A stretch of 39,669 bases of DNA from Pelagibacteraceae bacterium (GCA_008638005.1 VTPE01000002.1:1-39669); one strand, 5' to 3'. Shown: positions 24,588 to 33,730, numbered from the stretch's first letter. Notes: generated by a model from the sequence alone, not told the origin. A program made the numbers and translations.

Positions 24588-24772
24588 TGAGTTTTATTGT
24601 TATTGAAGGTGTACATAAAGATCCCAATGATATTGAAACTTTAGATCAATCCACCAAGAAAGAATATGGGCCTTTTGGAAATGAACAAGAGGCTAATGAT
24701 GTTTGCAAAGGACTTATTCAAAGAAATATTGATAACTATTATCACCGAGCATGGGTAATTAAAAAAAATTAA
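24587..24772 (+). CDS. Small protein, possibly DUF4170-like
   Basis: 61 aa from the ATG in a TGATG overlap with the previous stop; an open frame reaching further back to 24509 is an overlap artefact. The product has an N-terminal strand, then KEYGPFGNEQEANDVCKGL and a C-terminal YYHRAWVIKK, which look like a small alpha/beta domain of the DUF4170 kind. The family match is weak. Confidence 0.6.
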   Translation: MSFIVIEGVHKDPNDIETLDQSTKKEYGPFGNEQEANDVCKGLIQRNIDNYYHRAWVIKKN

Positions 24773-24781
24773 TTTTTTTAA

Positions 24782-25423
24782 TTAAAGTTGTAATAATCTA
24801 ATTATATTTTTTTTAACTTCTTCTTTTGGAAATTGAATTTTCCCAAAATTGTCTATCACTAAAAGTTTTGAAAACCCCTCATGAATCATGGTTCCAATTA
24901 TTTCTGCATTATTATTAAGAATAATAAATGATGCGGTATGATCAATAGTATAATTATTATTATCTAAATCGATACGTTTTATATAAATATTAAGTGCACC
25001 ATAAAGTTTATTAAGCTCCGCTTTATCTCCCGTTATACCAATAATTTTTTTGTCAAAGTAACCTAGGTATTCTTTTAAAATTTTTTTAGTGTCCCTGTCA
25101 GGATCAGCTGTTACAAAATAAAAATTGATTTTACTAGCATCATCTCCCAAGTCTTGAATTAAATTTGACAATAATTGTAAACTTGACGGACAAACATCTG
25201 GACAATGAGTAAAGCCAAAAAAGATAATACTTGGTTTTTTTAAAAATTTATCTTGATTGAACTGATCCCCGTTTACAGTCTCCAATGAAAAATTAACGTC
25301 TACCCTATCCAGGTTATGAGAGCTTTTCTGTAATGTAAAAAAAGCAATGACAGTTAAAACGATAGATGTAATGAATAAAGCTGGAAGAATTCTTCTAAGT
25401 AAAATTTTTTTGCTTAACATCAA
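24782..25423 (-). CDS. SCO1/SenC copper chaperone
   Basis: 213 aa with an N-terminal membrane anchor (residues 10-31) and a periplasmic thioredoxin fold. Cys74-Pro-Asp-Val-Cys78 in GFTHCPDVCP and His162 in TIDHTASF are the copper ligands of Sco proteins. It helps deliver copper to the CuA site of cytochrome oxidase. It overlaps the upstream PCuAC gene by 4 nt (ATGA), a pairing seen widely. Confidence 0.93.
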   Translation of the reverse strand: MMLSKKILLRRILPALFITSIVLTVIAFFTLQKSSHNLDRVDVNFSLETVNGDQFNQDKFLKKPSIIFFGFTHCPDVCPSSLQLLSNLIQDLGDDASKINFYFVTADPDRDTKKILKEYLGYFDKKIIGITGDKAELNKLYGALNIYIKRIDLDNNNYTIDHTASFIILNNNAEIIGTMIHEGFSKLLVIDNFGKIQFPKEEVKKNIIRLLQL

Positions 25424-25926
25424 TGATGCTTATGGTGATCTTTATCAGGATGATAACCTCTATCAACGGCTTTAAAATTGACTGTAATTGAACCGGCGTT
25501 CTTAAAATTTAAGGTGCCTTTATACATCTTACCTTTAACGATTGGTTCTTTTAAACCGATAAACATAATGTGAAATCCACTTGGTTTTAAATAAACTTCT
25601 TCATCGCTAGCAATATTTAAACCATCTAATAAAGGTCTCATTTTCATAACTTGATTTTCCATAATCATTTCATGAATTTCAACTTTTTCTGCAAAAGAAA
25701 CATTGGTTACTGATAATAAAGTGTCAGCTTTTCTAGCTTCATTTTCTATCTTCATATAACCAGCCGCAACTTTGGCAGTGGGAGGCGTTATAAATGTATA
25801 CACCCCTTCAATCTCAATATTTCCTAATTTATATTTATTACTATGATGATTTTTTTCGCTCGCATCAATATTTACAAAAGATCCAAAAACAAAAAAAATA
25901 AACAAAAACTTTATAATTTTTTTCAT
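25420..25926 (-). CDS. PCuAC-type copper chaperone
   Basis: 168 aa with a signal peptide (residues 1-22). The DUF461/PCuAC copper site is visible: His-Glu-Met in EIHEMIM, Met-Lys-Met further on, and FHIMF, fitting the His-Met...His-Met pattern that binds Cu(I). The C-terminus is His-rich (HPDKDHHKHH) and may bind Cu(II). It feeds copper to Sco and cytochrome oxidase. An MFS gene lies 4 nt upstream on the same strand. Confidence 0.92.
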   Translation of the reverse strand: MKKIIKFLFIFFVFGSFVNIDASEKNHHSNKYKLGNIEIEGVYTFITPPTAKVAAGYMKIENEARKADTLLSVTNVSFAEKVEIHEMIMENQVMKMRPLLDGLNIASDEEVYLKPSGFHIMFIGLKEPIVKGKMYKGTLNFKNAGSITVNFKAVDRGYHPDKDHHKHH

Positions 25927-25930
25927 TTAA

Positions 25931-27151
25931 TTACGCGGTAGTTAATCTTTTAAGCGGACGCTCATCAATTGGCAAATGCATTAGAGTCGCAAAAAGTGAT
26001 AGACCAATTGATAGGTACCATGCATAGTCATAACTTCCATATTGGTCAAAAAAGTACCCGCCTAAATATGCTCCAAGAAAAGCTCCGATTTGATGAGAAA
26101 AAAATACCAGTCCAAACAACATCGTAATATGTTTTGTTCCAAATATTTGAGCTACAATGCCGTTCGTTGCAGGTATGGTTGCAAGCCATAAAAATCCAAA
26201 ACAAATTCCAAATGCAATGGCTAATCCACTTGAAGCAGGAAGAATTAAAAATAAAATAATTGTTATTCCTCTAAAAAAATACAAACCACTTAGGAGTAGT
26301 TTTTTTGAATATTTATCTCCTAAATATCCCATAGTTAATGTTCCCGCGATATTAAACAATCCTATTAAAGATAAAATTGCTGTTCCAGTCCAGGCTTCTA
26401 GCCCTCTTTCAATGACGTATCCAGGTACATGGGTTGCGACTAAAGTGATTTGAAAACCGCAAACAAAAAATCCTAGGGTTAAAAAAATATAACCTTTATG
26501 ACCCAATGCTTCTTTTAATGCTGATAATGCCCCTTGATTATCAGGAACTAAATTTGGATTACTAGTGTCATCTGGCAATTTAATTAATAAAGAAAAAGCT
26601 GCAGCAATAATTAAAAAAAATACTAAAATTAAGTATGAATTTTGCCATGATGTTTGGCTCAATGATAAAGCTGAAATCAATGGAAATACAAACATTCCTA
26701 GTGAACCAAAAGCAGTCACTAAACCAGAAGCTTTAGATCGATTTTCATTTGGAAAATGTTTACTCACCGCACCAACAGCAAGTTGGGCTCCTCCTCCACC
26801 CATTCCAATTCCAGCAAGCACTCCAAGATTTAATATAAAGATTAAACCTGAACTATTTGGTAAAGTTAGTGAATAAATTCCAAATGCATAAATTAATAGT
26901 GCAAAACATGAAACTCTTCTTGCACCAAATTTATCTGCAAGAATACCCAAGAAAAAAGTCATGATTCCCCAAGTCAAAGCTTGAATTGCAATCGCTAAAC
27001 CAAAATGTGTTCTCGAAACTCCAAGGTCACTTTCAAAAAAATTAAAAAACATTCCAAAAGTTTGCCTTGTTCCCATCGCAGCAAACACCATAAAACAACT
27101 TGCAGCTAGAACGATAAATGCCAATTTATTTCTAAAAAAAGGGGATTTCAT
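25931..27151 (-). CDS. MFS transporter
   Basis: 406 aa, 12 membrane segments. GILADKFGARR between helices 2 and 3 and a weaker copy (GYLGDKYSKK) in the second half are the MFS signatures. The GIGMGGGGAQLAVGA stretch and the TRQTFGMFF start recall the oxalate/formate and monocarboxylate-like subgroup. The substrate is unknown. It is followed by PCuAC after 4 nt, so a link to copper is possible but not shown. Confidence 0.87.
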   Translation of the reverse strand: MKSPFFRNKLAFIVLAASCFMVFAAMGTRQTFGMFFNFFESDLGVSRTHFGLAIAIQALTWGIMTFFLGILADKFGARRVSCFALLIYAFGIYSLTLPNSSGLIFILNLGVLAGIGMGGGGAQLAVGAVSKHFPNENRSKASGLVTAFGSLGMFVFPLISALSLSQTSWQNSYLILVFFLIIAAAFSLLIKLPDDTSNPNLVPDNQGALSALKEALGHKGYIFLTLGFFVCGFQITLVATHVPGYVIERGLEAWTGTAILSLIGLFNIAGTLTMGYLGDKYSKKLLLSGLYFFRGITIILFLILPASSGLAIAFGICFGFLWLATIPATNGIVAQIFGTKHITMLFGLVFFSHQIGAFLGAYLGGYFFDQYGSYDYAWYLSIGLSLFATLMHLPIDERPLKRLTTA

Positions 27152-27157
27152 TTGTGA

Positions 27158-27934
27158 TTAATTAATAACTTTTATCTCATTATTCAAACTTATAATACCA
27201 TCTTCAATGGGTTTTAAATATATCCCAAAATCAATGTGGTCATAAATTTCATTTAATTTTTGAGGTATATTAATATCTGAAGTTGTTGATTGATAAGGGT
27301 AAATTGTAGCTTTGCATCTTGGGGTATTGCAAAAAACTTCAAATAAAGTGTCTCCAATTTTAATTTTTTTCTTTGCAAGTTCTAATTCTTGGAAAGGTTT
27401 CATTCCATCAATAACAATATTGGCTCTAAACCTTTCATGATCAATGCTCAGTCCTGATCTTGTTTCAAAATCCTTTAAACTTTCTAAATTAATGAGTGAT
27501 ACAACATGATCATTGATCATGTCATAAAATGGAACTTTTTGATTATAGATCATAAAAATTTCTTTATCCTTTAAATCAATTTCTTTTTTTTTAATCTCTT
27601 TTGTAATCAATTGTAAATTTTCAAAATTGAAATCTGAGATTGAGGCAATTTCTTCGTTTTTTAAATATACTTTGAGATTTTGATTATAAAATTCTAACCT
27701 GTAGTTATTCAGTAGTGGCGTGTTTTTTACACTCAAATAACTTTGATTATTTCTTAAATATTGTTTTTCTTGAAACTTTAAGGCTTCTTCTTTTGTCTTA
27801 TTTCTTACGAAGGCAAAAATGCGATCATTTTCAATTCCAATATTTTTAATAATTTTTAATGATTTATCTTCGATAAAATTAAAGGATTTTATTGGTGAAT
27901 AATAAAGTTTTTTTATTTGAATATTTTCACTCAT
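27158..27934 (-). CDS. MOSC-domain protein
   Basis: 258 aa. An N-terminal MOSC beta-barrel domain (LYYSPIKSF start) is followed by the MOSC domain with SIDHERFRANIVIDG and FCNTPRCKATIYP; the Cys in PRCKAT is the position linked to molybdenum cofactor in MOSC enzymes such as mARC and YcbX. There is no C-terminal ferredoxin domain. Family members reduce N-hydroxylated compounds or move sulfur. It is followed by the MFS gene after 6 nt. Confidence 0.85.
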   Translation of the reverse strand: MSENIQIKKLYYSPIKSFNFIEDKSLKIIKNIGIENDRIFAFVRNKTKEEALKFQEKQYLRNNQSYLSVKNTPLLNNYRLEFYNQNLKVYLKNEEIASISDFNFENLQLITKEIKKKEIDLKDKEIFMIYNQKVPFYDMINDHVVSLINLESLKDFETRSGLSIDHERFRANIVIDGMKPFQELELAKKKIKIGDTLFEVFCNTPRCKATIYPYQSTTSDINIPQKLNEIYDHIDFGIYLKPIEDGIISLNNEIKVIN

Positions 27935-27963
27935 TCTGATCTATTTAAATCAAAGGTAAACAC

Positions 27964-28071
27964 ATGCAAGAATCATTACTTTCAAATCTCTCTCAGGGTG
28001 AAATGATTCAAGCGGTTAGTATTATTCTAATTCTTGCTTATTTAATTTTTAATTTTACGAGAAAAAAATAG
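27964..28071 (+). CDS. 35-aa single-helix membrane peptide
   Basis: ATG at 27964 is preceded by AAAGG at good spacing. The product has a polar N-terminus, one membrane helix (AVSIILILAYLIFNF) and a Lys-rich end, placing the C-terminus in the cytoplasm. It ends 4 nt before the convergent amtB2 stop and is divergent from the MOSC gene. No family is recognised; small membrane peptides of this kind often modulate a larger membrane protein. Confidence 0.55.
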   Translation: MQESLLSNLSQGEMIQAVSIILILAYLIFNFTRKK

Positions 28072-28075
28072 TTAC

Positions 28076-29281
28076 TTAGATATGGTAACTTTGTTCACCG
28101 TGGGTTCCTGAGTCTAAACCTTCAGAAATTTCTTCTTCTTCGCTTACTCTCAAACCAAAAATTGATTTTGTAATTAAACAAATCACGTATGTGACAATCG
28201 CAGAAAATACAACAACAGATACAACGCCAATAATTTGAACCATTGTTTGTTGCATAACAGTTTTTTCTAAACCTAAACCACCAAACGTTTCAGAAGCTAG
28301 AACTCCTGCAAGCAGCGTTCCTAAAATTCCACCTACACCATGAACTGCCATGACATCTAAACTGTCATCGATTTTTAAACTAAATTTAAAGAAGATTACT
28401 GCATAATAACAAATAGCTCCTGATAATAATCCTAAAATAAACCCACCCATTGGACCAATAAATCCTGAGGCAGGTGTAACTGTTGCAAGCCCTGCAATTG
28501 TTCCAGTAATAATACCAACCAAACCTGGTTTTCCATTTCTAAACCAATCAATGGTCATCCAAACTAAAGTTGCAGTTGCTGCACTAATATGAGTTACTAA
28601 AATTGCCATACCTGCACTACCATTTGCGGCTAAAGCAGAACCTCCGTTAAACCCAAACCATCCAACCCAAAGCATTGAAGCTCCAATCATTGCAATCACC
28701 GGTGAATGTGGAGGATCAAAATATTCAGGAAACCCTCTTCGAGATCCTAACATTTTTACAATTACAATTGCAGAAACGCCTGCAGTAGCATGAACAACAA
28801 GACCTCCTGCAAAATCAAAAACTCCAAGATCCGCTAACCATCCACCTCCCCAAACCCAATGCGTAACAGGGGCATAAACTGCTAAGATCCATAATGCTGA
28901 AATAAATAAAACTGCAGAAAATTTTATCCTTTCTACATAAGCTCCAACAATTAAAGCAGGGGTAATAATAGCGAATGTCATTTGGAACATGACGAACAAA
29001 ATCTCAGGAATATCACCACTTAAACTTTCAGTACCAACTCCTTTTAAAAACGCTTTTGAAAGATCTCCAATGTAATTTCCTTCACCACTAAATGCGATTG
29101 AATATCCAGCTACAAACCAAACAACAGAAGCAACACAAGCAATTCCATAACATTGCGCTAAAGTTGAAATAGTATTTCTAGATTTAACTAAACCCGCATA
29201 AAATAAACCAAGACCTGGAAGAGTCATAAATAAGACTAAAGCGCTAGCTGTTAAAATCCAAGCTGTATTAGCACCACTCAT
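28076..29281 (-). CDS. amtB: Ammonium transporter AmtB (second copy, paired with GlnK)
   Basis: 401 aa. Eleven membrane segments start at residue 7 and no cleavable signal peptide is obvious, unlike the first copy. The pore histidines are His164 (VVHATAG) and His314 (AVHGVGG). The Cys-containing CYGIACV and the WVGWFGFNGGSALAANG block are typical. It directly follows glnK with no spacer, the classic glnK-amtB order, so GlnK probably gates this channel when nitrogen is plentiful. Confidence 0.96.
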   Translation of the reverse strand: MSGANTAWILTASALVLFMTLPGLGLFYAGLVKSRNTISTLAQCYGIACVASVVWFVAGYSIAFSGEGNYIGDLSKAFLKGVGTESLSGDIPEILFVMFQMTFAIITPALIVGAYVERIKFSAVLFISALWILAVYAPVTHWVWGGGWLADLGVFDFAGGLVVHATAGVSAIVIVKMLGSRRGFPEYFDPPHSPVIAMIGASMLWVGWFGFNGGSALAANGSAGMAILVTHISAATATLVWMTIDWFRNGKPGLVGIITGTIAGLATVTPASGFIGPMGGFILGLLSGAICYYAVIFFKFSLKIDDSLDVMAVHGVGGILGTLLAGVLASETFGGLGLEKTVMQQTMVQIIGVVSVVVFSAIVTYVICLITKSIFGLRVSEEEEISEGLDSGTHGEQSYHI

Positions 29282-29620
29282 TTATAATGCCTCCTCATTT
29301 TTCTCACCTGTTCGAATTCGAACCACTTCATCTAAATTATTTATAAAAATCTTGCCGTCTCCATACTTTCCTGTTTTAGCGGCCTCGGTAATAGCTTGAA
29401 CAACAGAATCTTTTTTTTCATCTGATACTGCTAGAAATATTTGAATTTTTGGTAAAAAATGTACTTGAACAGGGCTTCCTCTGTAAAATTCGGTTTTTCC
29501 TTTTTGATGACCAAAACCTTTCACATCTGAAATCGTCATACCCTTAACTCCAACTTCATTAAGTTTCTCTTTCACCGCATGAAGTCTTTCGGGTTTAATA
29601 ATTGCTCTAATTAATTTCAT
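29282..29620 (-). CDS. glnK: PII signal protein GlnK lacking Tyr51
   Basis: 112 aa, exact family length. ATP and 2-oxoglutarate contacts are kept: Gln39, Lys40 and Lys58 around the T-loop, GDGK near 85-88 and the RIRTGE block at the C-terminus. The T-loop reads FYRGSPVQV, so position 51, the tyrosine uridylylated by GlnD in proteobacteria, is Val, and residue 50 is Pro. Tyr46 remains. The protein can probably still sense ATP/ADP and 2-oxoglutarate and bind AmtB, but should not be uridylylated at the normal site. It is the first gene of a glnK-amtB operon. Confidence 0.95.
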   Translation of the reverse strand: MKLIRAIIKPERLHAVKEKLNEVGVKGMTISDVKGFGHQKGKTEFYRGSPVQVHFLPKIQIFLAVSDEKKDSVVQAITEAAKTGKYGDGKIFINNLDEVVRIRTGEKNEEAL

Positions 29621-29709
29621 TCAGAGCTTATTAATTAAATTTAAATAAAAGACTTATGCTAAAATAGAATAGCTGCCCTCAGAGATATAAATATGTTAGT
29701 AATTAAACT

Positions 29710-29955
29710 GTGATTAAAAAATTATTACTTTTAGCGGCTATATTGCTACCGTTTGCGGTTTATTACATTTCAATGCTGATTGCCAAAAAGGGAACAGAGA
29801 GAAAACTGCCTATTATTCCACTGTCTTTAGTAAGTGTATTGTTGCTTGCTGCAGTTTTAATTTTTTTTAGACTGGGAGACCAGGATCCATCTGATGGCAA
29901 ATATACACCGCCTCAGTTTAAAGATGGAAAAATTATATCCCCAAAGACTCAATAA
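29710..29955 (+). CDS. DUF6111-like small membrane protein
   Basis: 81 aa from a GTG start, as no ATG fits. Two membrane helices are followed by a tail with GKYTPPQFKDGKIISP, the pattern of alphaproteobacterial DUF6111 proteins. Function unknown. It is divergent from glnK across 89 nt. Confidence 0.72.
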   Translation: MIKKLLLLAAILLPFAVYYISMLIAKKGTERKLPIIPLSLVSVLLLAAVLIFFRLGDQDPSDGKYTPPQFKDGKIISPKTQ

Positions 29956-30011
29956 TAAAAAAGACTCACATACCAACACTGTTTGTAAGTCATATGTCGT
30001 AAAGGTTTAAT

Positions 30012-30035
30012 TTTTGATTCAAAAGTGAATCAAAA
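30012..30035. repeat. 9-bp inverted repeat between DUF6111 and typA
   Basis: TTTTGATTC (30012-30020) and GAATCAAAA (30027-30035) pair perfectly around a 6-nt loop. It lies between two convergent genes, 39 nt past the typA stop, so a terminator role is possible, but neither strand has a following T run. Confidence 0.4.
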
Positions 30036-30073
30036 CGAGAACATAGATATTGATAATAACAGGATACTAACAG

Positions 30074-31897
30074 TTAAACGGATACAGCTTCTTTTTGATG
30101 TCTTTTTCTTTCATGAGCTAAAAGAAATTTTTTTCTTAATCTTAAACTTGCAGGTGTCACTTCTAGAAGTTCATCATCATTCACATAAGCCATCATTTCT
30201 TCTAAAGACATTTTAATTGGTGGAGTTAAGGTTACCAAACCATCACTTCCTGCGGCTCTGACATTGGTAAGTTTTTTTCCCTTTAAAACATTAATTTCTA
30301 AATCATTTTCTCTATTATGCTCACCAACAATCATTCCACCATAAACTTTAGTTTGTGGCTCAATAAACATTAAACCTCTATCTTGAAGATTGAAAATTGC
30401 ATAAGCAACTGCTTCTCCACTATCTGTTGATATTAGAGCTCCATTTCTTCTTCCTCTAATGTCACCTTTGAACTCACCGTAAGAATGGAAAACTCTGTTC
30501 ATGACTCCCGTTCCTCTGGTTTCAGTTAAAAATTTACTTTGATAACCAATTAATCCTCTTGAAGGAGCTTTAAAAATAATTCTTTTTTTACTTTGACCTG
30601 TATCCCTCATATCAATCATTTCACCTTTTCTTTGATTCATAGAATCGATCACTGTACTTGAATATTCCTCATCTACATCAATGGTAACTTCTTCAATAGG
30701 TTCAAGTTTTTTTCCATTTTCATTTTTAAATAAAACTTTTGGTCTTGAAACCGAAAGTTCAAAACCTTCTCTTCTCATCGTTTCAATTAAAACTCCAATT
30801 TGAAGCTCTCCTCTTCCTCCAATTTCAAATGAGTCTTTTTGATCATTTTCTTGATAAGAAATTGCAACGTTCGTTTCAGCTTCAGCTAATAATCTTTCTC
30901 TGATCATGGTTGAGGTTACTTTTTTTCCTTCTAGTCCAGAAATTGGGGAGTCATTGACGGTAATGGTCACAGACATCGTAGGCGGATCTATTGGGGTAGA
31001 CTTTAACGCCTCGTTCACCTCATTATGACAAATCGTATCTGAAACTGATGTTGTTTTTAACCCAGCCACACAAACGATATCTCCTGCCATCACTTTATCT
31101 GTTGGAACTTTTGTAGTTCCTGAAAATGTAAATAGTTTTGTTAATCTTCCCTCTTCAACTTTTTGGTTATCTAAATTTAAGGATTTCACAGTGTCATTAA
31201 CTTTTGCAATTCCATGAATAACTCTTCCTACTAAACATCTTCCAAGAAAAGAGTCTGAATGAAGTAATGTCGATAGCATCGCAAAAGGCTTGCTTAGATC
31301 AACATCTGGTTCTGGTACGTGGTTTAAAATTAAATCCAATAAAGGTTGTAAATTATCTCTTGCTTGGTCTAATTCATAATTACACCAACCATCTCGTCCG
31401 GATGCATAAAGAACTGGAAAATCTAATTGTGCATCATTTGCGTCTAGAGCAACAAATAGATCGAAAATTTCATTTATAACCTCTTTAGGTCTTGCATCTG
31501 ATCTATCGATTTTATTGATGACAACAATAGGTCTTAATCCTAGGGCTAATGCTTTTGATAAAACAAACTTTGTTTGAGGCATTGGTCCTTCTGCGGCATC
31601 AACTAAAAGAATAACACCATCGGTCATTCCTAAAATTCTTTCAACTTCTCCTCCAAAGTCAGCGTGACCCGGGGTATCAATAATATTAATTTTTGTATCT
31701 TTCCAAATTAAAGATGTGGGCTTTGCAAGGATTGTAATTCCTCTTTCTTTTTCAAGGTCACCACTGTCCATGACGCGCTCATCAATTTTTTGATTATCTC
31801 TAAACAAACCACTTTGTTTTAAGAGATTATCGATCAGAGTAGTCTTACCATGGTCAACGTGAGCAATAATTGCAATGTTTCTTAAGCTATTTGTCAT
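30074..31897 (-). CDS. typA: Ribosome-associated GTPase TypA/BipA
   Basis: 607 aa, full length. G1 motif AHVDHGKTT at residues 12-20, the GITI switch I, DTPGHADFGGEVER, NKIDR, then the EF-G-like domains and a unique C-terminal domain with RGLIGYQ and SHGEF-like motifs. It assists 50S subunit assembly, notably in the cold and under stress. Upstream lies a small secreted-peptide ORF on the same strand. Confidence 0.97.
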   Translation of the reverse strand: MTNSLRNIAIIAHVDHGKTTLIDNLLKQSGLFRDNQKIDERVMDSGDLEKERGITILAKPTSLIWKDTKINIIDTPGHADFGGEVERILGMTDGVILLVDAAEGPMPQTKFVLSKALALGLRPIVVINKIDRSDARPKEVINEIFDLFVALDANDAQLDFPVLYASGRDGWCNYELDQARDNLQPLLDLILNHVPEPDVDLSKPFAMLSTLLHSDSFLGRCLVGRVIHGIAKVNDTVKSLNLDNQKVEEGRLTKLFTFSGTTKVPTDKVMAGDIVCVAGLKTTSVSDTICHNEVNEALKSTPIDPPTMSVTITVNDSPISGLEGKKVTSTMIRERLLAEAETNVAISYQENDQKDSFEIGGRGELQIGVLIETMRREGFELSVSRPKVLFKNENGKKLEPIEEVTIDVDEEYSSTVIDSMNQRKGEMIDMRDTGQSKKRIIFKAPSRGLIGYQSKFLTETRGTGVMNRVFHSYGEFKGDIRGRRNGALISTDSGEAVAYAIFNLQDRGLMFIEPQTKVYGGMIVGEHNRENDLEINVLKGKKLTNVRAAGSDGLVTLTPPIKMSLEEMMAYVNDDELLEVTPASLRLRKKFLLAHERKRHQKEAVSV

Positions 31898-31953
31898 AAA
31901 ATCAGCGCTTGATACACTTTATTGTTTTATTTACTAGTTAAAAAAAAATGAAG

Positions 31954-32097
31954 TTATTGCTTACTTTTTATTAATGATTTTAAACCAGTAGTTTTAATTA
32001 CATTATTTTCACCAGTATTATCTACTTGTTGGCTACTCACATAACTTGAAGCGGTTGCTAGGAAAATAAAAAATATCATGATTATAGTTTTTTTCAT
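31954..32097 (-). CDS. 47-aa putative secreted peptide
   Basis: The ORF opens MKKTIIMIFFIFLATASSY, a good signal peptide with a likely cut near ATA-SS, leaving about 30 polar residues with no Cys. No Shine-Dalgarno is seen, so confidence is limited. It lies 56 nt ahead of typA on the same strand. Function is unknown. Confidence 0.5.
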   Translation of the reverse strand: MKKTIIMIFFIFLATASSYVSSQQVDNTGENNVIKTTGLKSLIKSKQ

Positions 32098-32144
32098 GAT
32101 GTGTAATTTAATAATTAATACGACAAGTATTAATCTAAATTATG

Positions 32145-33377
32145 TCATGAAAGTGTTTTGCTAAGTTTATTTCGATCTAATTTTGTCGCAAAATAAAATG
32201 CAAATAATCCTGATAAGCCAAGAAATGAAAAAGCATAAATCCAGTTCGTTTGCTGAGATAAAGGTTCATGATTATTGGTAAAATCTAAAATAAAACCAAA
32301 AATTCCAGGAGTAACAGACCCAAATCCTATTCCAATCATTGATCTAAAAGCAAGTGAACGTCCCAAAACATTTCTTTTGGTACTATCCGTCAAAGCTGCT
32401 GTTAACACTCCAGAGTCACCAATAGTGAAAAAACTATATAAAAAAGAAATAATCAAAATCAACAACCAAGAAAAGTTAGGTATCCAACCTACTAAGAAAG
32501 AAAATAAAGCACTAATGATTGCAAATATAACGAGTACATTTTTGCTTCCAAACTTATCTGAAAAATAACCACTAATGACATTAGAAAATACACCAGTCAA
32601 ATGCAGTGTTAAGGAAATAACTAATCCTAAAATAATCGGATTTAAATAAGTTTTATCAACTAATATAAGACTTAAAAAAACTGGCATCCATGCCCACATG
32701 CCAAACAATTCAATGCAATGAGCTGTGTAACCTCTAATTAAGTTTTTATTTTGATATGATTGCTCTGTAACTTTAAAATATTTAATAATTTGAAAATCTA
32801 GTTTTTTAAATAAATCTGAGTAAGAGGATAATGCGAAACTAGCTAAACCCAACAAGGTCAATATAGCACAAATTAAAAAACCATCTTTAAAATTATAAAA
32901 ATTAGAAAACGTAAAAGTGATAGATAATGACAATGCATATCCAAGAGATTGTCCTCCAAGCATCATGCCCATGGCAAAACCTTTTCTTCCTTGACTAAAT
33001 TTTTCTGATACCAAAATCATTGAAGGTCCATAAATGCCTCCAGCGGCAACACCTAAAATAAAATTTAAAATAAGAGCGCTATAAAAATCATTAGCAAAAT
33101 AAAAAAATAAAAAAGCACCTAAAGAGTTTAAAATTGATGAAAAAATTAAAATTTGATTAGGGTTTATAAAATCCGAATAAAAAGAACTAAAATAAAGTGA
33201 TCCAGCAAAACCAACGACTAAAGCAGTTTGAATAAGTCCAGCGCTTGTTGCAGATAAATTCCACTCTTGAATTAAAAAAGCCATTGAACCCACATACATA
33301 AAGAATGTTGTTGCAGTTAAAACTCGACCTATAAATAATAAAGCTAACCAAGTAGAGTTTGAAAAATGATAATTCAT
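32145..33377 (-). CDS. MFS transporter
   Basis: 410 aa, 12 membrane segments. The first-half MFS loop is degenerate (FYSDFINPNQ), and the second-half loop GYFSDKFGSKN is better kept. GVAAGGIYGPSMILVSEKF is typical of helix 4-5 in MFS members near the YdjE/YbjJ or cyanate-like groups. The substrate is unknown. Confidence 0.83.
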   Translation of the reverse strand: MNYHFSNSTWLALLFIGRVLTATTFFMYVGSMAFLIQEWNLSATSAGLIQTALVVGFAGSLYFSSFYSDFINPNQILIFSSILNSLGAFLFFYFANDFYSALILNFILGVAAGGIYGPSMILVSEKFSQGRKGFAMGMMLGGQSLGYALSLSITFTFSNFYNFKDGFLICAILTLLGLASFALSSYSDLFKKLDFQIIKYFKVTEQSYQNKNLIRGYTAHCIELFGMWAWMPVFLSLILVDKTYLNPIILGLVISLTLHLTGVFSNVISGYFSDKFGSKNVLVIFAIISALFSFLVGWIPNFSWLLILIISFLYSFFTIGDSGVLTAALTDSTKRNVLGRSLAFRSMIGIGFGSVTPGIFGFILDFTNNHEPLSQQTNWIYAFSFLGLSGLFAFYFATKLDRNKLSKTLS

Positions 33378-33388
33378 TTAATTACTGT

Positions 33389-33730
33389 CTATTTCGAAAA
33401 GGCCTTATTTTTTAAATATAAAAAATAAGCAATAATTTCGTAAAAAAAATGAAAAACTTGGAAAATAATTGGAAGACTAAAAATTTTATTTAATATTTTT
33501 AATTTTGGTATTCTAGACCATACAATCAGAAAAGCTTTTGCCCCGCTGTATAGTTTTCCATCATCTAATACATGAAGCCTTCTTGATAATTGGTCAGTAT
33601 CTAAATTTGTAACTTTAGCTTCTTGTTGATGAATATCTACCCAGCTAAGATCGTTTTCCATTTTTTTATAAAGATCAATTTCTTTTTTACAAATTTTGCA
33701 TGACTCATTAAAAAAAACCTTGGTGGTCAT
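33389..33730 (-). CDS. DCC-family thiol-disulfide oxidoreductase-like protein (DUF393)
   Basis: 113 aa. VFFNESCKICKKEIDLYKKM near the start has the Cys-x2-Cys of the DCC family, and WVDIHQQEA, RRLHVLDDGKLYSGAKAF and the C-terminal hydrophobic helix fit DUF393. The redox role is presumed from the CxxC. It overlaps the upstream small membrane gene by 4 nt. Confidence 0.83.
   Translation of the reverse strand: MTTKVFFNESCKICKKEIDLYKKMENDLSWVDIHQQEAKVTNLDTDQLSRRLHVLDDGKLYSGAKAFLIVWSRIPKLKILNKIFSLPIIFQVFHFFYEIIAYFLYLKNKAFSK

Noticed and set aside
26565-26876. Plus-strand ORF (103 aa) within the MFS gene, together with 26157-26453
   Set aside because: Both are antisense shadows of membrane-helix codons in a clear MFS gene.
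29311-29322. Perfect 12-bp palindrome TTCGAATTCGAA
   Set aside because: It is inside the glnK coding sequence (RIRTGE region) and is explained by codon choice.
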